A stretch of DNA of 64,000 nt from Bacilli bacterium (GTDB lineage Bacteria; Bacillota_I; Bacilli_A; RF39; UBA660), in NCBI GenBank assembly GCA_022009835.1, contig CP091726.1, positions 248,001 to 312,000 of the forward strand, written 5' to 3'. Positions within the stretch are counted from its first letter, which is position 1, and every line of letters starts with the position of its first letter. The notes under the pieces were generated by a model. That model was not told where the DNA came from and searched no databases. It was given only the letters and a program-made list of their open reading frames with translations. Positions 18,347 to 27,740 of the stretch are shown in pieces. The position numbers and the translations under genes are program-made.

Positions 18347-19236
18347 TTAGTAATACATTGCTAAAGGATGAATTACATATACATGCTTTGTACCGTTATA
18401 TAAACTCATCATAACTTGATTAACCATTTTATACATTTCTGAAAATGCATTAATTTGGTTTTCTGTTCGTGATTCACCATCTATAATATTAGTTACATAA
18501 CCAACAATTTGAATATTTCCACCATACTTAAATGCTATATTATTAGGATTATCCCTAAAGCAATCATCATTAAGTACAATTAAACATTCTTTTGTCATTA
18601 CAAATCTAACATATGGCAATGTTACTTTTTGCCATATTCAGTATTTCTAAAGTGGATTTTCGCTCTGACTCTTGTTGCTTTATCATATTTTCCATTTCTT
18701 TAATTTTTATATTTTTCACTTCAATATTTTTGCTTTTTGTGGGCCAGATAAGGAATCTCTAATTTTTAATTCATCCTTTGATTGTTTTATAGAAAAAAAC
18801 TTGATATCCCATTTTTCTGAAAAATAATTTTTTTCAAAATAATCAAAGTCAAAAGAAAGTAACATTTTTCCTCTAAATTTACAACATCACCTATTTTTAA
18901 AAATCAGATGTTTTTTTAACATTTTATTCTTTGAAAAAAATCAAATACTTTATCAAAAAGCATAATCACTTAATACTTTTTTTCTTCTAGTGATTTAACC
19001 AGTTGGTTAGTTGATGTTTTGTTAGTTTCACCTTTACTGATATCTTCTTGAATCTCAGCACCAATTCCTGCTAATTTTGCCCCTATATCAGAATGAATAT
19101 TTTTCTCTTTTGATTCTTGATGTTCTATTTCATTACTGTTAGTAGTTTCAGTTGATGAGGAAAAAGATATACCACTTGTTATTTGAGCCAAATAAGATTC
19201 TATACCGTCTTTATCATAATAAATAAATCTTCGCAT
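18347..19236 (-). CDS. DUF6414-like protein (frame-broken)
   Basis: About 295 residues when joined. It starts MRRFIYYDKDGIESYLAQITSG, the characteristic opening (FIYxDxxxxxSYLAQ) of DUF6414 proteins, then SSSTETTNSNEIEHQESKE and IGAKLAGIGAEIQEDISKGE. The C-terminus is RFVMTKECLIVLNDDCFRDN, KYGGNIQIVGYVTNII and MSLYNGTKHVYVIHPLAMYY. The middle (18640-18960) has several frame breaks. The family has no known activity; members often lie on plasmids, prophages and defence islands. The HD phosphohydrolase follows directly. Confidence 0.7.
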
Positions 19237-19320
19237 AGTTACCTCCCATATAACCTTTAAAAAATTTTAATCTAATTAGATTATAGCATTTTTTTACATG
19301 TGTTTTTTTCCATACTCCCA

Positions 19321-19440
19321 TTGAAATTTAATAAGAATTCATATATAATATTTTTTTAGAAAGAAAAACATTATGGTTCGTAAGCTGTAGCTTAACCGCT
19401 CCAAATTGATAGGAAACTCGAACTTTTATAGTTCGAGTTT
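19321..19440 (+). promoter_or_regulatory. Promoter and GCTCCA leader (d) heading module 4
   Basis: TTGAAA 19321-19326 and TATAAT 19344-19349, spacing 17. The leader has AAGCT/AGCTT closed by GGTT/AACC, then GCTCCA (19398-19403) and a perfect 10-bp hairpin (19414-19423 with 19431-19440). Bases 19398-19427 match 2545-2574 after the tRNA-Gly at 29 of 30 positions. A short T-poor tail follows. Confidence 0.55.
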
Positions 19441-19580
19441 TATAATACAAAAAAATTTATGATAAAAATACATATATAAGATTAATTTGGTTAAACAAAT
19501 TAGAAAACACTCTTGCAAATTGACATACCAATTAGCTTGTTAATATTTTAATAAATTAATTTAATCTAAGGGGTGACAAA

Positions 19581-20305
19581 ATGAAAAAAATTATATAACT
19601 ATTACAAATGATTATTTCGAAATATTGATTCCATCATCATTAAAAAAAATTATGGTGAAGAAGTTTTTAAATTATTCAACGGATAAATTAAAAAGAGTTT
19701 TTTTGTCATTTTTTTAAGGAACAAAACTACGAAAAAAATAAAAAGGAGCATTTCTAATAAATCATGATGACTTTATTGATAGAATTAAAGAAGTATCTTT
19801 TTCCTAATTCATCGTTACCTCCAAAATGGGCTACAGGATGTTTCTATGGTGGGGAAACACAAATATTACTTGATGAAAATAATCCTTACGAAAGATTCAA
19901 TACACTTGCTCATGAAAGTTTTTCATTTGCTATTTTTCTAAATTTGTCTATGAAAAAAATAATATTGATAGAATTGTATGGCTTGATGAATCACTTGCTA
20001 GTAATTTTGATGGTTCAACTGATAAATTAATAAAAAGCCAATACATCTCGAAAATATTATTATTAAATTAATAAATAATGGCAAATTACCTAAAAATGAA
20101 TGAGTTATCGTTTTTCAAAAGATAATATTATAACAAAAAGAATACAATGGCCATGATTTATTTAAAGTTGTTGGTAGATATTTGATAGAAACAAAAAAAT
20201 GATTTATTAAATTATATAAATGATAAAGAAAAAAAGTTATAAATGATGGTGAAAAAAATTCTTGAAGAAAGTTTAAACTATTTTTATACTAAAAATATAA
20301 CTTAA
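19581..20305 (+). CDS. Putative zincin metallopeptidase (frame-broken)
   Basis: Joined frames from ATG 19581 (TAAGGGGTGACAAA) to TAA 20303-20305 give about 235 residues. The central region reads PPKWATGCFYGGETQILLDE, then FNTLAHESFHLLFSKF (HExxH as HESFH), then 20 residues on RIVWLDESLASNFDGS. HExxH followed by WLxExLA is the active-site layout of gluzincins of the peptidase MA clan (the zinc-binding Glu in the second motif). No signal peptide is seen. At least eight frame breaks make this the most damaged gene in the island, so true decay cannot be excluded. Target unknown. Confidence 0.6.
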
Positions 20306-20322
20306 AGTAAAATAAAAGTTGT

Positions 20323-20417
20323 TATACTTCTTCCATTATGGCTCCATAAGATAAAATCGTCGCACTAATGTGACGTTAATGATTAAATCAATCTGAAAAG
20401 ATTGATTTTTTTGTGCG
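20323..20417 (+). promoter_or_regulatory. Promoter and GCTCCA leader (e) heading module 5
   Basis: Extended -10 TGTTATACT (TATACT 20323-20328) inside the end of the zincin gene. GCTCCA at 20341-20346. A hairpin CGTCGCAC...GTGACG (20358-20375) is followed by a terminator: 10-bp stem AAATCAATCT/AGATTGATTT (20385-20394, 20399-20408) and T run. CGCAC (20361-20365) can also pair with GTGCG at 20413-20417 beyond the T run. AAGAAAGGTG and the small ORF at 20445 follow. Confidence 0.5.
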
Positions 20418-20444
20418 TTATTGCTAAGAAAGGTGTGATGTGAT

Positions 20445-20781
20445 ATGATTAAAATAATTAAAAAAAGAAAATCAATATGATTGATGAACTCAAAACCGAC
20501 AAATTAATTTACCGAGTTCCTACATTTTTAATTTTACCATTTACACCGAAGTTAAAGAAGAGCCAAAACCTAAAAAAGAAGAATATATTATTGAGAATAT
20601 TGCTAAGACACTAGAAGAAAATATTGAATGTTTAATTAAAGTTAAAAAATAAATTTCACTATCTTGGTTACTTTGAAGATGAACGGGCAATTGGTACTAA
20701 AATTGAATATTTAAAATTACAAAATACCATACTAAAAAATATATACATAATATTGAAAATGAGAAAGACAATGCCTACTAA
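20445..20781 (+). CDS. Small protein heading module 5 (frame-broken)
   Basis: Joined frames from ATG 20445 give about 112 residues: MIKIIKKENQYD, then IDELKTDKLIYRVPT, NFTIYTEVKEEPKPKKEEYI, IENIAKTLEENIECLIKVKK, and DERAIGTKIEYLKLQNTILK to the end NEKDNAY. It is charged and probably helical at the C-terminus. It holds the position taken by a small protein before each recombinase in modules 1-3, but here no recombinase follows. It converges on the HD gene, with a shared terminator. Function unknown. Confidence 0.5.
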
Positions 20782-20793
20782 ACATTGTCTTTC
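20763..20793. terminator. Bidirectional terminator
   Basis: Perfect 11-bp stem GAAAGACAATG/CATTGTCTTTC between the convergent small ORF and HD gene; it overlaps both stop codons. Confidence 0.7.
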
Positions 20794-21895
20794 TTAATAA
20801 GTTTTTTAGTAACTACTTCTTCGTAAGGTATGAATTGAAAAATCAAAAATATGTATAATATCCACCTTTTTGGATAATTTAAATACTTTGTAATTTGATT
20901 GGCTGCAGTTTCCGATATCTGATTTATTCTAACAACTCCATCATCAGTTTGAACCAATGGTACAACATATCGTGTTTTAGATTTTATATTAACACAATAT
21001 TTTTCATCAGCAGGTGTTGCACTTCTATAAACAGTATCAGCATCTTGGAATAACTTAAAAGTATCTGATAAGTATTTATCTTCACAAGTTAAAAATTTTT
21101 ATCAATTACTTCTTGTTCTGAAAGTGTATATAGATCTTCTATTGTTAAATAACCAGCATTGTTCATTGACTTACACATATCTGCTAAAAAAATTGCATTA
21201 CAGTTCTATCTTTTATCACTTATCCATTCAGGCCATAATTTTGAAATTGTATCTATATATTCTTCACAAACTTTTTAATCTTTAAAAGCAAGTTCTTGTA
21301 TGCCATCTTCGTTTGTAGTTACTACAATATTGTTATACATTTTTCTAATTTTATCTAATTCCCAAACTCTGAAAAAAGTTAAGCCACTTGCAAATGTATA
21401 TTCAAATCTATCAGCAGATAATTTTGGAGTATCATTATCCGCAATAGGATAAATTTTATAGTCATCCACTTCTTCTAATTTTTATACCATCTCTTTTTTT
21501 AACAAACTCATTATTTTTTTGAAGAATTTCTAATAATGTCAGATGTTTTTTTCTTCAGTGGATTCTTGAGTTTCTGAATCACCATTCATAAAGTCTATAC
21601 AATGTTTAAATACAGGTGTAGCTATATCATGAAATAAACCAGCTAATGTTTGCTTTTTATCGTGAGTAAAATTCCATATTATAAGTGCAACACCAACACT
21701 ATGATCTAAATTAGAATACCAATATCTTACATTGAAACATTTGGAATAATCAGTTCCACAACTCATACTTATTTTTCCGATTCTCTCCATTTCAGGAGTA
21801 TCAATATATTCTAATAACCATTGTGGAAATTCTGGTGAAAGTATACTAAAATATTCTTTTACTTCATCATTTAAACTATCATAATACTTATTCAT
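20778..21895 (-). CDS. HD-domain phosphohydrolase in the CBASS-like operon (frame-broken)
   Basis: About 370 residues. Motifs: WYSNLDHSVGVALIIWNFTH (H), AGLFHDIATPVFKHCIDFMN (HD), and later IYPIADNDTPKLSADRFEYT (D), the order of dNTPase/phosphodiesterase-like HD proteins. Start ATG 21893-21895 lies two bases after the stop of the 4TM gene, so they are translationally coupled. Relatives occur alone in many Firmicutes. Next to a CD-NTase, hydrolysis of a nucleotide signal or of nucleotides is an attractive but unproven role. Frame breaks near 21275, 21200, 21100 and 21540. Confidence 0.8.
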
Positions 21896-21897
21896 TG

Positions 21898-22681
21898 TTA
21901 TCCTTCTCCTGCTTCTTTTTTTAATTTTATTTAAAATCTTGTTCCATTCCTTTGACCAAGCTTCGTTGTTTTTTTAAAAAAATATTTTTACTAGATGTTA
22001 AAATCTTACAATAACTTTTTTTAGACACTCATAATCCATAGTAGCATCTAAAATTAGTACGTTAGCATCTTTATTTTTTAAACCTACTACTAAAAAAATG
22101 TTTTGAAACTCTCTACATACCTTATCTAATTGAAATTTATAATAGCACAATTTTATAAAAATAGAATAATATTTCTGCAGAAAATAAAGTTTGAGTTATA
22201 ACTAATAGCAAATCCATATTTTTCTATATTTATCATTAAAATAACATATAGTATTACAAGAATACATATTTTTAAATATATTTTTTTGGAAGCATTTTTA
22301 TTTACTACCTTATTTGTAAAAAAATGCACTTTCATAACAATTTAGTCCCAATTTTTCAATAGATGGTTCTGCTTCGTTATTATAGTATTTATTTGTATCC
22401 CTTAATGTAGTATTGACATCAAAAGATTCTTTTTAAAAAGTGACTTTCTTCTTTCATTTTTCAGCAAGGTTGTTAAAATATATTTCATTTACATTTACAA
22501 GTATTACATATCCAATATTAAGCAATAAACTTGTAACTACAAATATGTCCCTATACTTAAAATTGAATATTAGTATAAATGAAATGGCTATGTTGACCAA
22601 AAACAACAAATCGGAATAGTTTGAGATTTTATTACATTTGTCATAAAGTTCTTGAACTTCATCTTTTCTTTCTTCATTCAT
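21898..22681 (-). CDS. Four-TM protein, possible S-4TM-type pore-forming effector (frame-broken)
   Basis: About 261 residues. MNEERKDEVQELYDKCNKIS is followed by two helices (DLLFLVNIAISFILIFNF; IFVVTSLLLNIGYVILVNV), a loop of about 75 residues (SFDVNTTLRDTNKYYNN, EPSIEKLGLNCYESAFFTNK), two more helices (YLKICILVILYVILMINI; FIFCRNIILFL) and a charged tail. Four TM segments and direct linkage to a SMODS nucleotidyltransferase fit the SMODS-associated 4TM effectors, thought to open membranes when the nucleotide signal is made. The family call rests on topology and context, not on a diagnostic motif. Start ATG 22681 after AAGAGGTGCAAA. Confidence 0.6.
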
Positions 22682-22691
22682 TTTGCACCTC

Positions 22692-23521
22692 TTATGTTTT
22701 TGGAATTACTCTTTTAATACATTCTATAGCCGAATCGTAATCATAATTTTTCATATTTTTTTGTGCTAATTCAATATTATCTTTTGCAGTTTTGATTCTA
22801 TTGCTTATATAATCATCATTTGCACTGTAATTTCCTAAATGAAAAAAAGCCCAATCTAAATAATCAAATTGATTATTACAATATAAATATGAAGTTTCAA
22901 ACTTTTTCTGTTAAATATTTTTTTCCAAAGAATATGATTTATATCTTCTGTAATTTTTTTCTTTACATTCCAATATTTAATTGTTCTAATAATTCTTTTT
23001 TAAACTCATAATATGTAGTGCCATTCAATTTGTTCATTTTATCATTCAAATCTTTAGGATTTGTATATTGCCAATTGGAACTATCTTTTTGCTATATATA
23101 AATTACCATAATCATTTTTTTATAGGCAGGAACTAGTTCAAATTTTTATATTTTTGTAATTCAATAACTATAGTAGGCAATGATTGTTTAACTAATGAGT
23201 TGGGATACCAATAATCAGCAAACCCCTTTAACCAATTCAAACATGTTTGTGGTGTGTATTCATTAGCATCTTCAAAAATAACCATTAAATCAATATCTGA
23301 ATCTTCATCATATTTTCTTGAAAGCATAGTATCTCTGCTATAAGAACCGAAAATATCTTTTTTTATGATCTTATGAATGTTATGCTCTGAATTTCCAAAA
23401 TAATATCCAAGTCTAGTACATATAGCATCTATTGATGTTTTTTTAATTTTATCTTTTTTTCTGCACCATTAACATATAAATCCGATTGTAATGATGTCAA
23501 ATAACTATTTACTGTAGCCAT
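22692..23521 (-). CDS. CD-NTase (SMODS nucleotidyltransferase), CBASS-like (frame-broken)
   Basis: About 275 residues from ATG 23519-23521 (AATTAGGAGGATTT). The polymerase-beta-type core is clear: KDIFGSYSRDTMLSRKYDED then SDIDLMVIF gives the GS motif and the DxD pair; the third acid is probably Glu in FELVPAYK. WQYTNPKDLNDKMNKLN follows, a usual CD-NTase stretch, and the C-terminal helices end AIECIKRVIPKT. CD-NTases make cyclic oligonucleotides on phage infection and activate an effector; here the next gene is a 4TM protein. No Cap2/Cap3 or HORMA/TRIP13 genes are present. Frame breaks at about 23480, 23440, 23125 and later. Confidence 0.82.
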
Positions 23522-23669
23522 AAATCCTCCTAATTTTTTTACAAAGAAAAAAATATCATAATAAATGATACAAATCTATTATTATAATACCATAATTTAA
23601 GTTTATTTTTAAATACTTACAATCAACTTTTTTTCCAAAATTACTTTAATATTTTTTTATAAAATATGG

Positions 23670-23781
23670 TATCATTATTTTGGTGGTTAGTTGTTTATCA
23701 ACTTTTACTATTAGGAGTTTTGAATAACCTTTGTTATCGCTCTAAATGCAAATAAACCCTTAAAAATATAAGGGTTTTTTT
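23670..23781 (+). promoter_or_regulatory. Promoter and GCTCTA leader (f) at the island's right edge
   Basis: Extended -10 TGGTATCAT (TATCAT 23670-23675). The leader has GGTTA...TAACC, then GCTCTA (23739-23744), then a terminator AAACCCTTA/TAAGGGTTT (23754-23762, 23769-23777) and T run. No ORF follows on this strand, so the product could only be a short RNA of about 100 bases. Apart from this, 23530-23820 holds nothing I can call. Confidence 0.5.
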
Positions 23782-23825
23782 ATTATTTTATATAACTTTT
23801 TACATCTTATTTACATCTTATTTTT

Positions 23826-23940
23826 TTATAATTCTAATTTATTTAGTCCTTCTGATATTACAAATTTATCACTTTCAAATAGATGTGAATATGTTTCTAT
23901 TACTGTTGTTTTATGTGTTACTGTAACTTTTTTTATCTAA
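23826..23940 (-). pseudogene. Tyrosine integrase C-terminal remnant
   Basis: The minus strand reads VTHKTTVIETYSHLFESDKF and ends SEGLNKLEL with TAA at 23826-23828. (H)xxxxTxxxYxHL is the end of phage-type tyrosine recombinases, carrying the catalytic Tyr. Nothing upstream continues the frame, so only about 36 codons remain. It lies 80 bases from motif (f), as expected of an integrase next to its attachment site. Confidence 0.65.
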
Positions 23941-24071
23941 GAAAATTAATTCTAATATTAAAAGATAGGATCAAGATAACTTAATAATTAAAATAATATT
24001 TTTTTATTTGTTAATAATGTTAAAGTTATTTTTTTATAATATAATTGTGATTTTTTTGATTATTTAAAAAA

Positions 24072-24094
24072 ATATCAAGTATAGTACTTGATAT
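24072..24094 (-). terminator. Terminator of the ybaK-like gene
   Basis: Perfect 10-bp stem ATATCAAGTA/TACTTGATAT with a three-base loop and, on the minus strand, a T run. It overlaps the gene's last codon. Confidence 0.65.
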
Positions 24095-24568
24095 TAGTCT
24101 TCTTTTTCTTTTGTTACGTCTATCCATGCTGTATAGTTAGTTACTTTTTCTAATTCTTCTATAGATATTTCTATGGCATTATTAGTGGCGCCACATGCTG
24201 GAAATACTGTTTCAAATTTTTTTAATGATTCGTCTAAGTAAACTTCTACATCATTATTTAATGCAAATGGACATACACCTCCTACTGGATGGCCTATTTT
24301 TTCTTCCACTTCATCTGCTGCTACCATGTGGGCTTTTTCACCAAATGTATGTCTATATTTAGCATTATCTATTTTTACATCTCCTTTAGTTACTATAACT
24401 ATATATTTGTCTTTTAATTTAAATGATAGTGTTTTTGCTATTCTTTCTTCTTCAGTACCTAAGGCTTCGGCAGCTTCTTTTACAGTGGCACTAGTAGTTG
24501 GTACTGTTATTATTCTATCATCCATATTATATTTTTTTAAATATTCTCTTACTTTTAATTGCAGACAT
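24094..24568 (-). CDS. YbaK/ProX-type aminoacyl-tRNA deacylase
   Basis: Trans-editing deacylase that removes wrong amino acids from tRNA. After one or two base-count fixes near the start (MSAIKVREYLKKYNMDDRI, ATG 24566-24568) it has about 158 residues. Family motifs: TSATVKEAAEALGTEEERIAKTL, VTKGDVKIDNAKYR, and KIGHPVGGVCPFALNNDVEVYLDESL, then FPACGATNNAIEISIEEL. The GHPVGGVCPF stretch is the substrate-pocket signature. This is the first core gene to the right of the island. Confidence 0.9.
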
Positions 24569-24662
24569 AATATTACTTCCTTTCTATAGAAATATTATAG
24601 CATATTTTTTATTGTTTGTTTTATTTATTTTTAATATTGCTCATAATAATATTGGTGATTTT

Positions 24663-25601
24663 ATGAAGGTTAGACTTGGTTATGTAGCTATTAGTAATTG
24701 TATTGGTGTTACTTCTTCTAGTCCTTTTACTTATAGTGAGTATTTGAAGGTTGGTAATGTTGATAAGTTAGATAATGTTATTATTTCTAACTTAGAGGCT
24801 TTAGAAAATATTATTGATTATAACATTAGAAATAATATACATTTTTATAGAATGTCTTCTAAAATTATTCCTCTTGCTACTAAAGATGATGTTATTTTTG
24901 ATTATATTGATAAATATATGATGTATTATGAAAGAATAGGTAAAAAAATTAAAGAAAGTGGGATGAGAGTTGATTTTTCATCCTGATCAGTTTTTGTGTT
25001 ATTAATAGTGTTAAAAGTGATGTTGTTAAAAAAATTCTATTAAGATAATTAATTATCATTATAATATTTTTAAATATTTTAGGTATTGAAAAATAAAGTT
25101 CTTGTCCTTCATGTTGGTAGTAGTACTTTAGGTAAAGATAATTCTATTAGAAGATTTATTAATTGTTATAATAAACTACCTTTACATTTGAAGAGATGTA
25201 TCGCTATTGAGAATGATGATAAAATATTTAATGTTAGTGATGTTTTAAAAATCTCTAAAGATACAGGAATACCAGTTGTTCTTGATTATCATCATCATTT
25301 ATGTAATATGAGTGATTTTTTTCTTTTTAAAGATGTATTTAATAGTTGGGGTGATAGAAGGGTTAAAAATACATTTTTTTCATCTCCTAGAAATAAAAAA
25401 AGGATTATAGAAGTCATAATGATTATATTAATGGTGATGATTTTATTAATTTTTATTGAAATGATTAAAAAAATTATGATATAGATATTGATATTATGTT
25501 GGAAGCTAAGTGTAAAGATGATAGTTTATTTAGATTGGTTAGATATCTTAAATATAAAACTAACTATAATTTTTATTGATGATACTTCTTTTTTTGTTTG
25601 A
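24663..25601 (+). CDS. uvsE: UV-damage endonuclease UvsE (frame-broken)
   Basis: TIM-barrel endonuclease that nicks 5' of UV photoproducts, independent of UvrABC. About 310 residues joined: VRLGYVAISNCIGVTSSSPF, HFYRMSSKIIPLAT, DFHPDQFCVINS (metal His), VLVLHVGSSTLGKDNSIRRF, AIENDDKIFNVSDVL, VVLDYHHHLCN, and IMLEAKCKDDSLFRLVRYLK. These carry the expected metal ligands and FYRMSS motif. Breaks at 24980, 25030, 25375 and 25470. Light exposure outside the host, or protection of spores, would make it useful, but that is inference. Confidence 0.93.
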
Positions 25602-25615
25602 TTTATAAAATAAAA

Positions 25616-25640
25616 AAAGTAGCAGATTATTTGCTACTTT
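25616..25640. terminator. Bidirectional terminator after uvsE
   Basis: AAAGTAGCA/TGCTACTTT (25616-25624, 25632-25640) between convergent genes. Confidence 0.6.
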
Positions 25641-26496
25641 ATTATGTTAATTAATTCTATTATTATTCCTGATATGGCTCCTAATGAGTATAGAAGTAAG
25701 ATAATAGTAATATTTTCTTTTTTTGTTTTTTTATTGTTTTTTTAGTAATATTAGAAGGGAAGAACCACTGCTTGTTAAAAAGTCCTCCAATTAATGCTCC
25801 TAGTGATATGGCTTTATTTAAGTATAGTTCTGTTAATATTACGCTGGCAGCACAATTTGGAATTAGTCCTATTAGGCTTGTTATTAATGGTGATAATATA
25901 TTATTTGTTAGTAATATTTTTAGATAGGTATTTTTTTCTCCTAATAAGGTAAAAAAATAGTATTTATTATTAAAGTTATTATGAATATAAATAAAGTGAT
26001 ATGTAATGTATGTTTTATTGCAGATAATATGATGCTATGATTACAATTACAATTGTCTTTATCACATAATTCATAGTTTGTTTTGTTGTCTTGTTTTTTT
26101 TTGCTTAGAATGATGTCTATAATTATACCATATAGTATACCAAAGAATATTTTTTTATTATTAATATTTTTTTATTATTAATATTATTGGTACTTTTTTT
26201 CTGATATCATTATTATTAGCATTTCATCACTGGTAGATAGATATATTGATATTAAGGTACCTAATGTGATTATTCTTGTTATATATAGATTAGTGGCCAT
26301 TACTGAAAAGCCACATTGTGGTATTGCTCCTAGTATGGAACCTATTATTGGACCTATTTTTTTTGATTTTGTTATAATTTTTTCTGTTTTATTATTTAAT
26401 TTATGTTCTATTAATTCAATTATTAGAAAAGCAAGTAGTAAGAATGGTATTAATTTTTATTGAATCTAATATGGTATCTATTAATATTTCTTTCAT
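25634..26496 (-). CDS. Putative 10TM heavy-metal/manganese transporter (ArsP_2-like, frame-broken)
   Basis: About 285 residues when joined. Very hydrophobic, with two similar halves: GPIIGSILGAIPQCGFSVMATNLYI in the first and PLITSLIGLIPNCAASVILTELYL in the second. The repeated G(A/L)IPxC motif and a Cys/His/Asp-rich loop (YELCDKDNCNCNHS) are typical of the putative 10TM exporter family PF11449, proposed to export metals. Start ATG 26494-26496. Frame breaks at T runs near 25920-25960 and 26150. Confidence 0.7.
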
Positions 26497-26553
26497 AATT
26501 TATCACTCCAATTTTAATTATAACATTCTTTTTATATTTTTGATACAATATTT

Positions 26554-27508
26554 TTATATGTCATAATATTTTACTTTTTTTAATGTAGATGGATTTAAGT
26601 TTATTATTTTTTTCTCTTTTTCTTGATATAAATAGTTTGATAAGTAGTTTAATACAATGTTTCTTATTATAATTGTGTCTTTAATTGTTAAGCCTTCCTT
26701 TTTTTAAGATTTTTCTTTTTATTAGTGTTATTTCTTTGGCTTTTTGATTCTGTGGATATTTTTTTAGTGTTTCATTAGCACAATTTATTATTTTTTTGTT
26801 AGATAATCATCATAATCTTTTTATTGGTTCTTGTAAATAAGTTGGTATTAATTCATTAAATAGATTTTTTTATATAGTTTGATATTTCTATGTAATATGA
26901 TGAATTATTATGTATTTGTTTAGGTGAACTTATATTTTTTGTATCAATATAAGGAAATGGATCAATGTCTTCAAAGTCAATGGTTATTTGAGCAGTTTTA
27001 TATTCTTTTATGCAGTCTAAATTGAATAAAAGTAAAGTGTTAACGCTCCAACTATTAAATACAATAGTTCTAGTATCTAATATTAATTTGTCATAATTTA
27101 TGTATATGCCATCATATATTTTTGCTATTTCTTCGAAGTCAAAAATGGTAGTAGAAGGAGTTATTTTGTCATAATAACATAATATGTGATGATGTGATGG
27201 GTATTGAACTGATAATTCTTGTATTTGTTTGTATGTATCTATAGTTAATATATTAGCATTTTTCTTTTTAATGTAAAGATTGCTGCTTTAGTTAAGTCTT
27301 TGTATTGTGATATACAATTTGCTATTCCCCGTGCATCTAATAAATAATTATACCATGGACATATTCCATATATTAATGATGTTGCTTCTGAAGCCCAAAG
27401 GCCACCAATTGGCTTATGGGAGTAGTTATCTAAGGGTCTTAATATTTGTTTAAATACATCTTTTGTTATGATGGGATTTCCTATTGTTATATATTCTTTT
27501 TCTTTCAT
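26554..27508 (-). CDS. Conserved hypothetical protein (frame-broken)
   Basis: About 315 residues from ATG 27508 (GAAAGGAAGAAATTAC). It starts EKEYITIGNPIITKDVFKQI, then LDNYSHKPIGGLWASEATSL and GICPWYNYLLDARG. Further on come YPSHHHILCYYDKITPSTTI and FDFEEIAKIYDGIYINYDKL. No catalytic motif, membrane segment or signal is clear. The KPxGGLWAS stretch occurs in uncharacterised Firmicutes proteins. I cannot assign a function. Confidence 0.55.
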
Positions 27509-27670
27509 GTAATTTCTTCCTTTCGTGTTTGTTTTATATAATACTTTATAAATTTTTAATTTGTCAAATATAATGTTTTTTTAATATTTTTTTGTATTTA
27601 TTTCATAATATTGTGTTGAAATAGGTATTTTTTTGTTAAAAAGTTCTTTACTTATTTTTAATGAAATTGT

Positions 27671-27733
27671 TATAATACTTGTGAGCGAAGAGCTCCTTGC
27701 CTAGTATTAGGCCGTTAGACCAAAAGGAGGTGT
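27671..27733 (+). promoter_or_regulatory. Promoter and S6:S18-type leader of rpsF
   Basis: TATAAT at 27671-27676 is followed by a folded leader: GAGC/GCTC, then CCTA...TAGG and the bulged GCCG-TTAGACC stretch before AAAGGAGG. Bacterial rpsF operons often carry such a leader with a bulged CCG bound by the S6:S18 pair. The match is by layout and position. Confidence 0.6.
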
Positions 27734-27740
27734 AATAATT

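Noticed and set aside
19360..19403. Second tRNA gene ending in GCTCCA
   Set aside because: No acceptor, D or anticodon arm can be formed upstream; only a small stem precedes GCTCCA.
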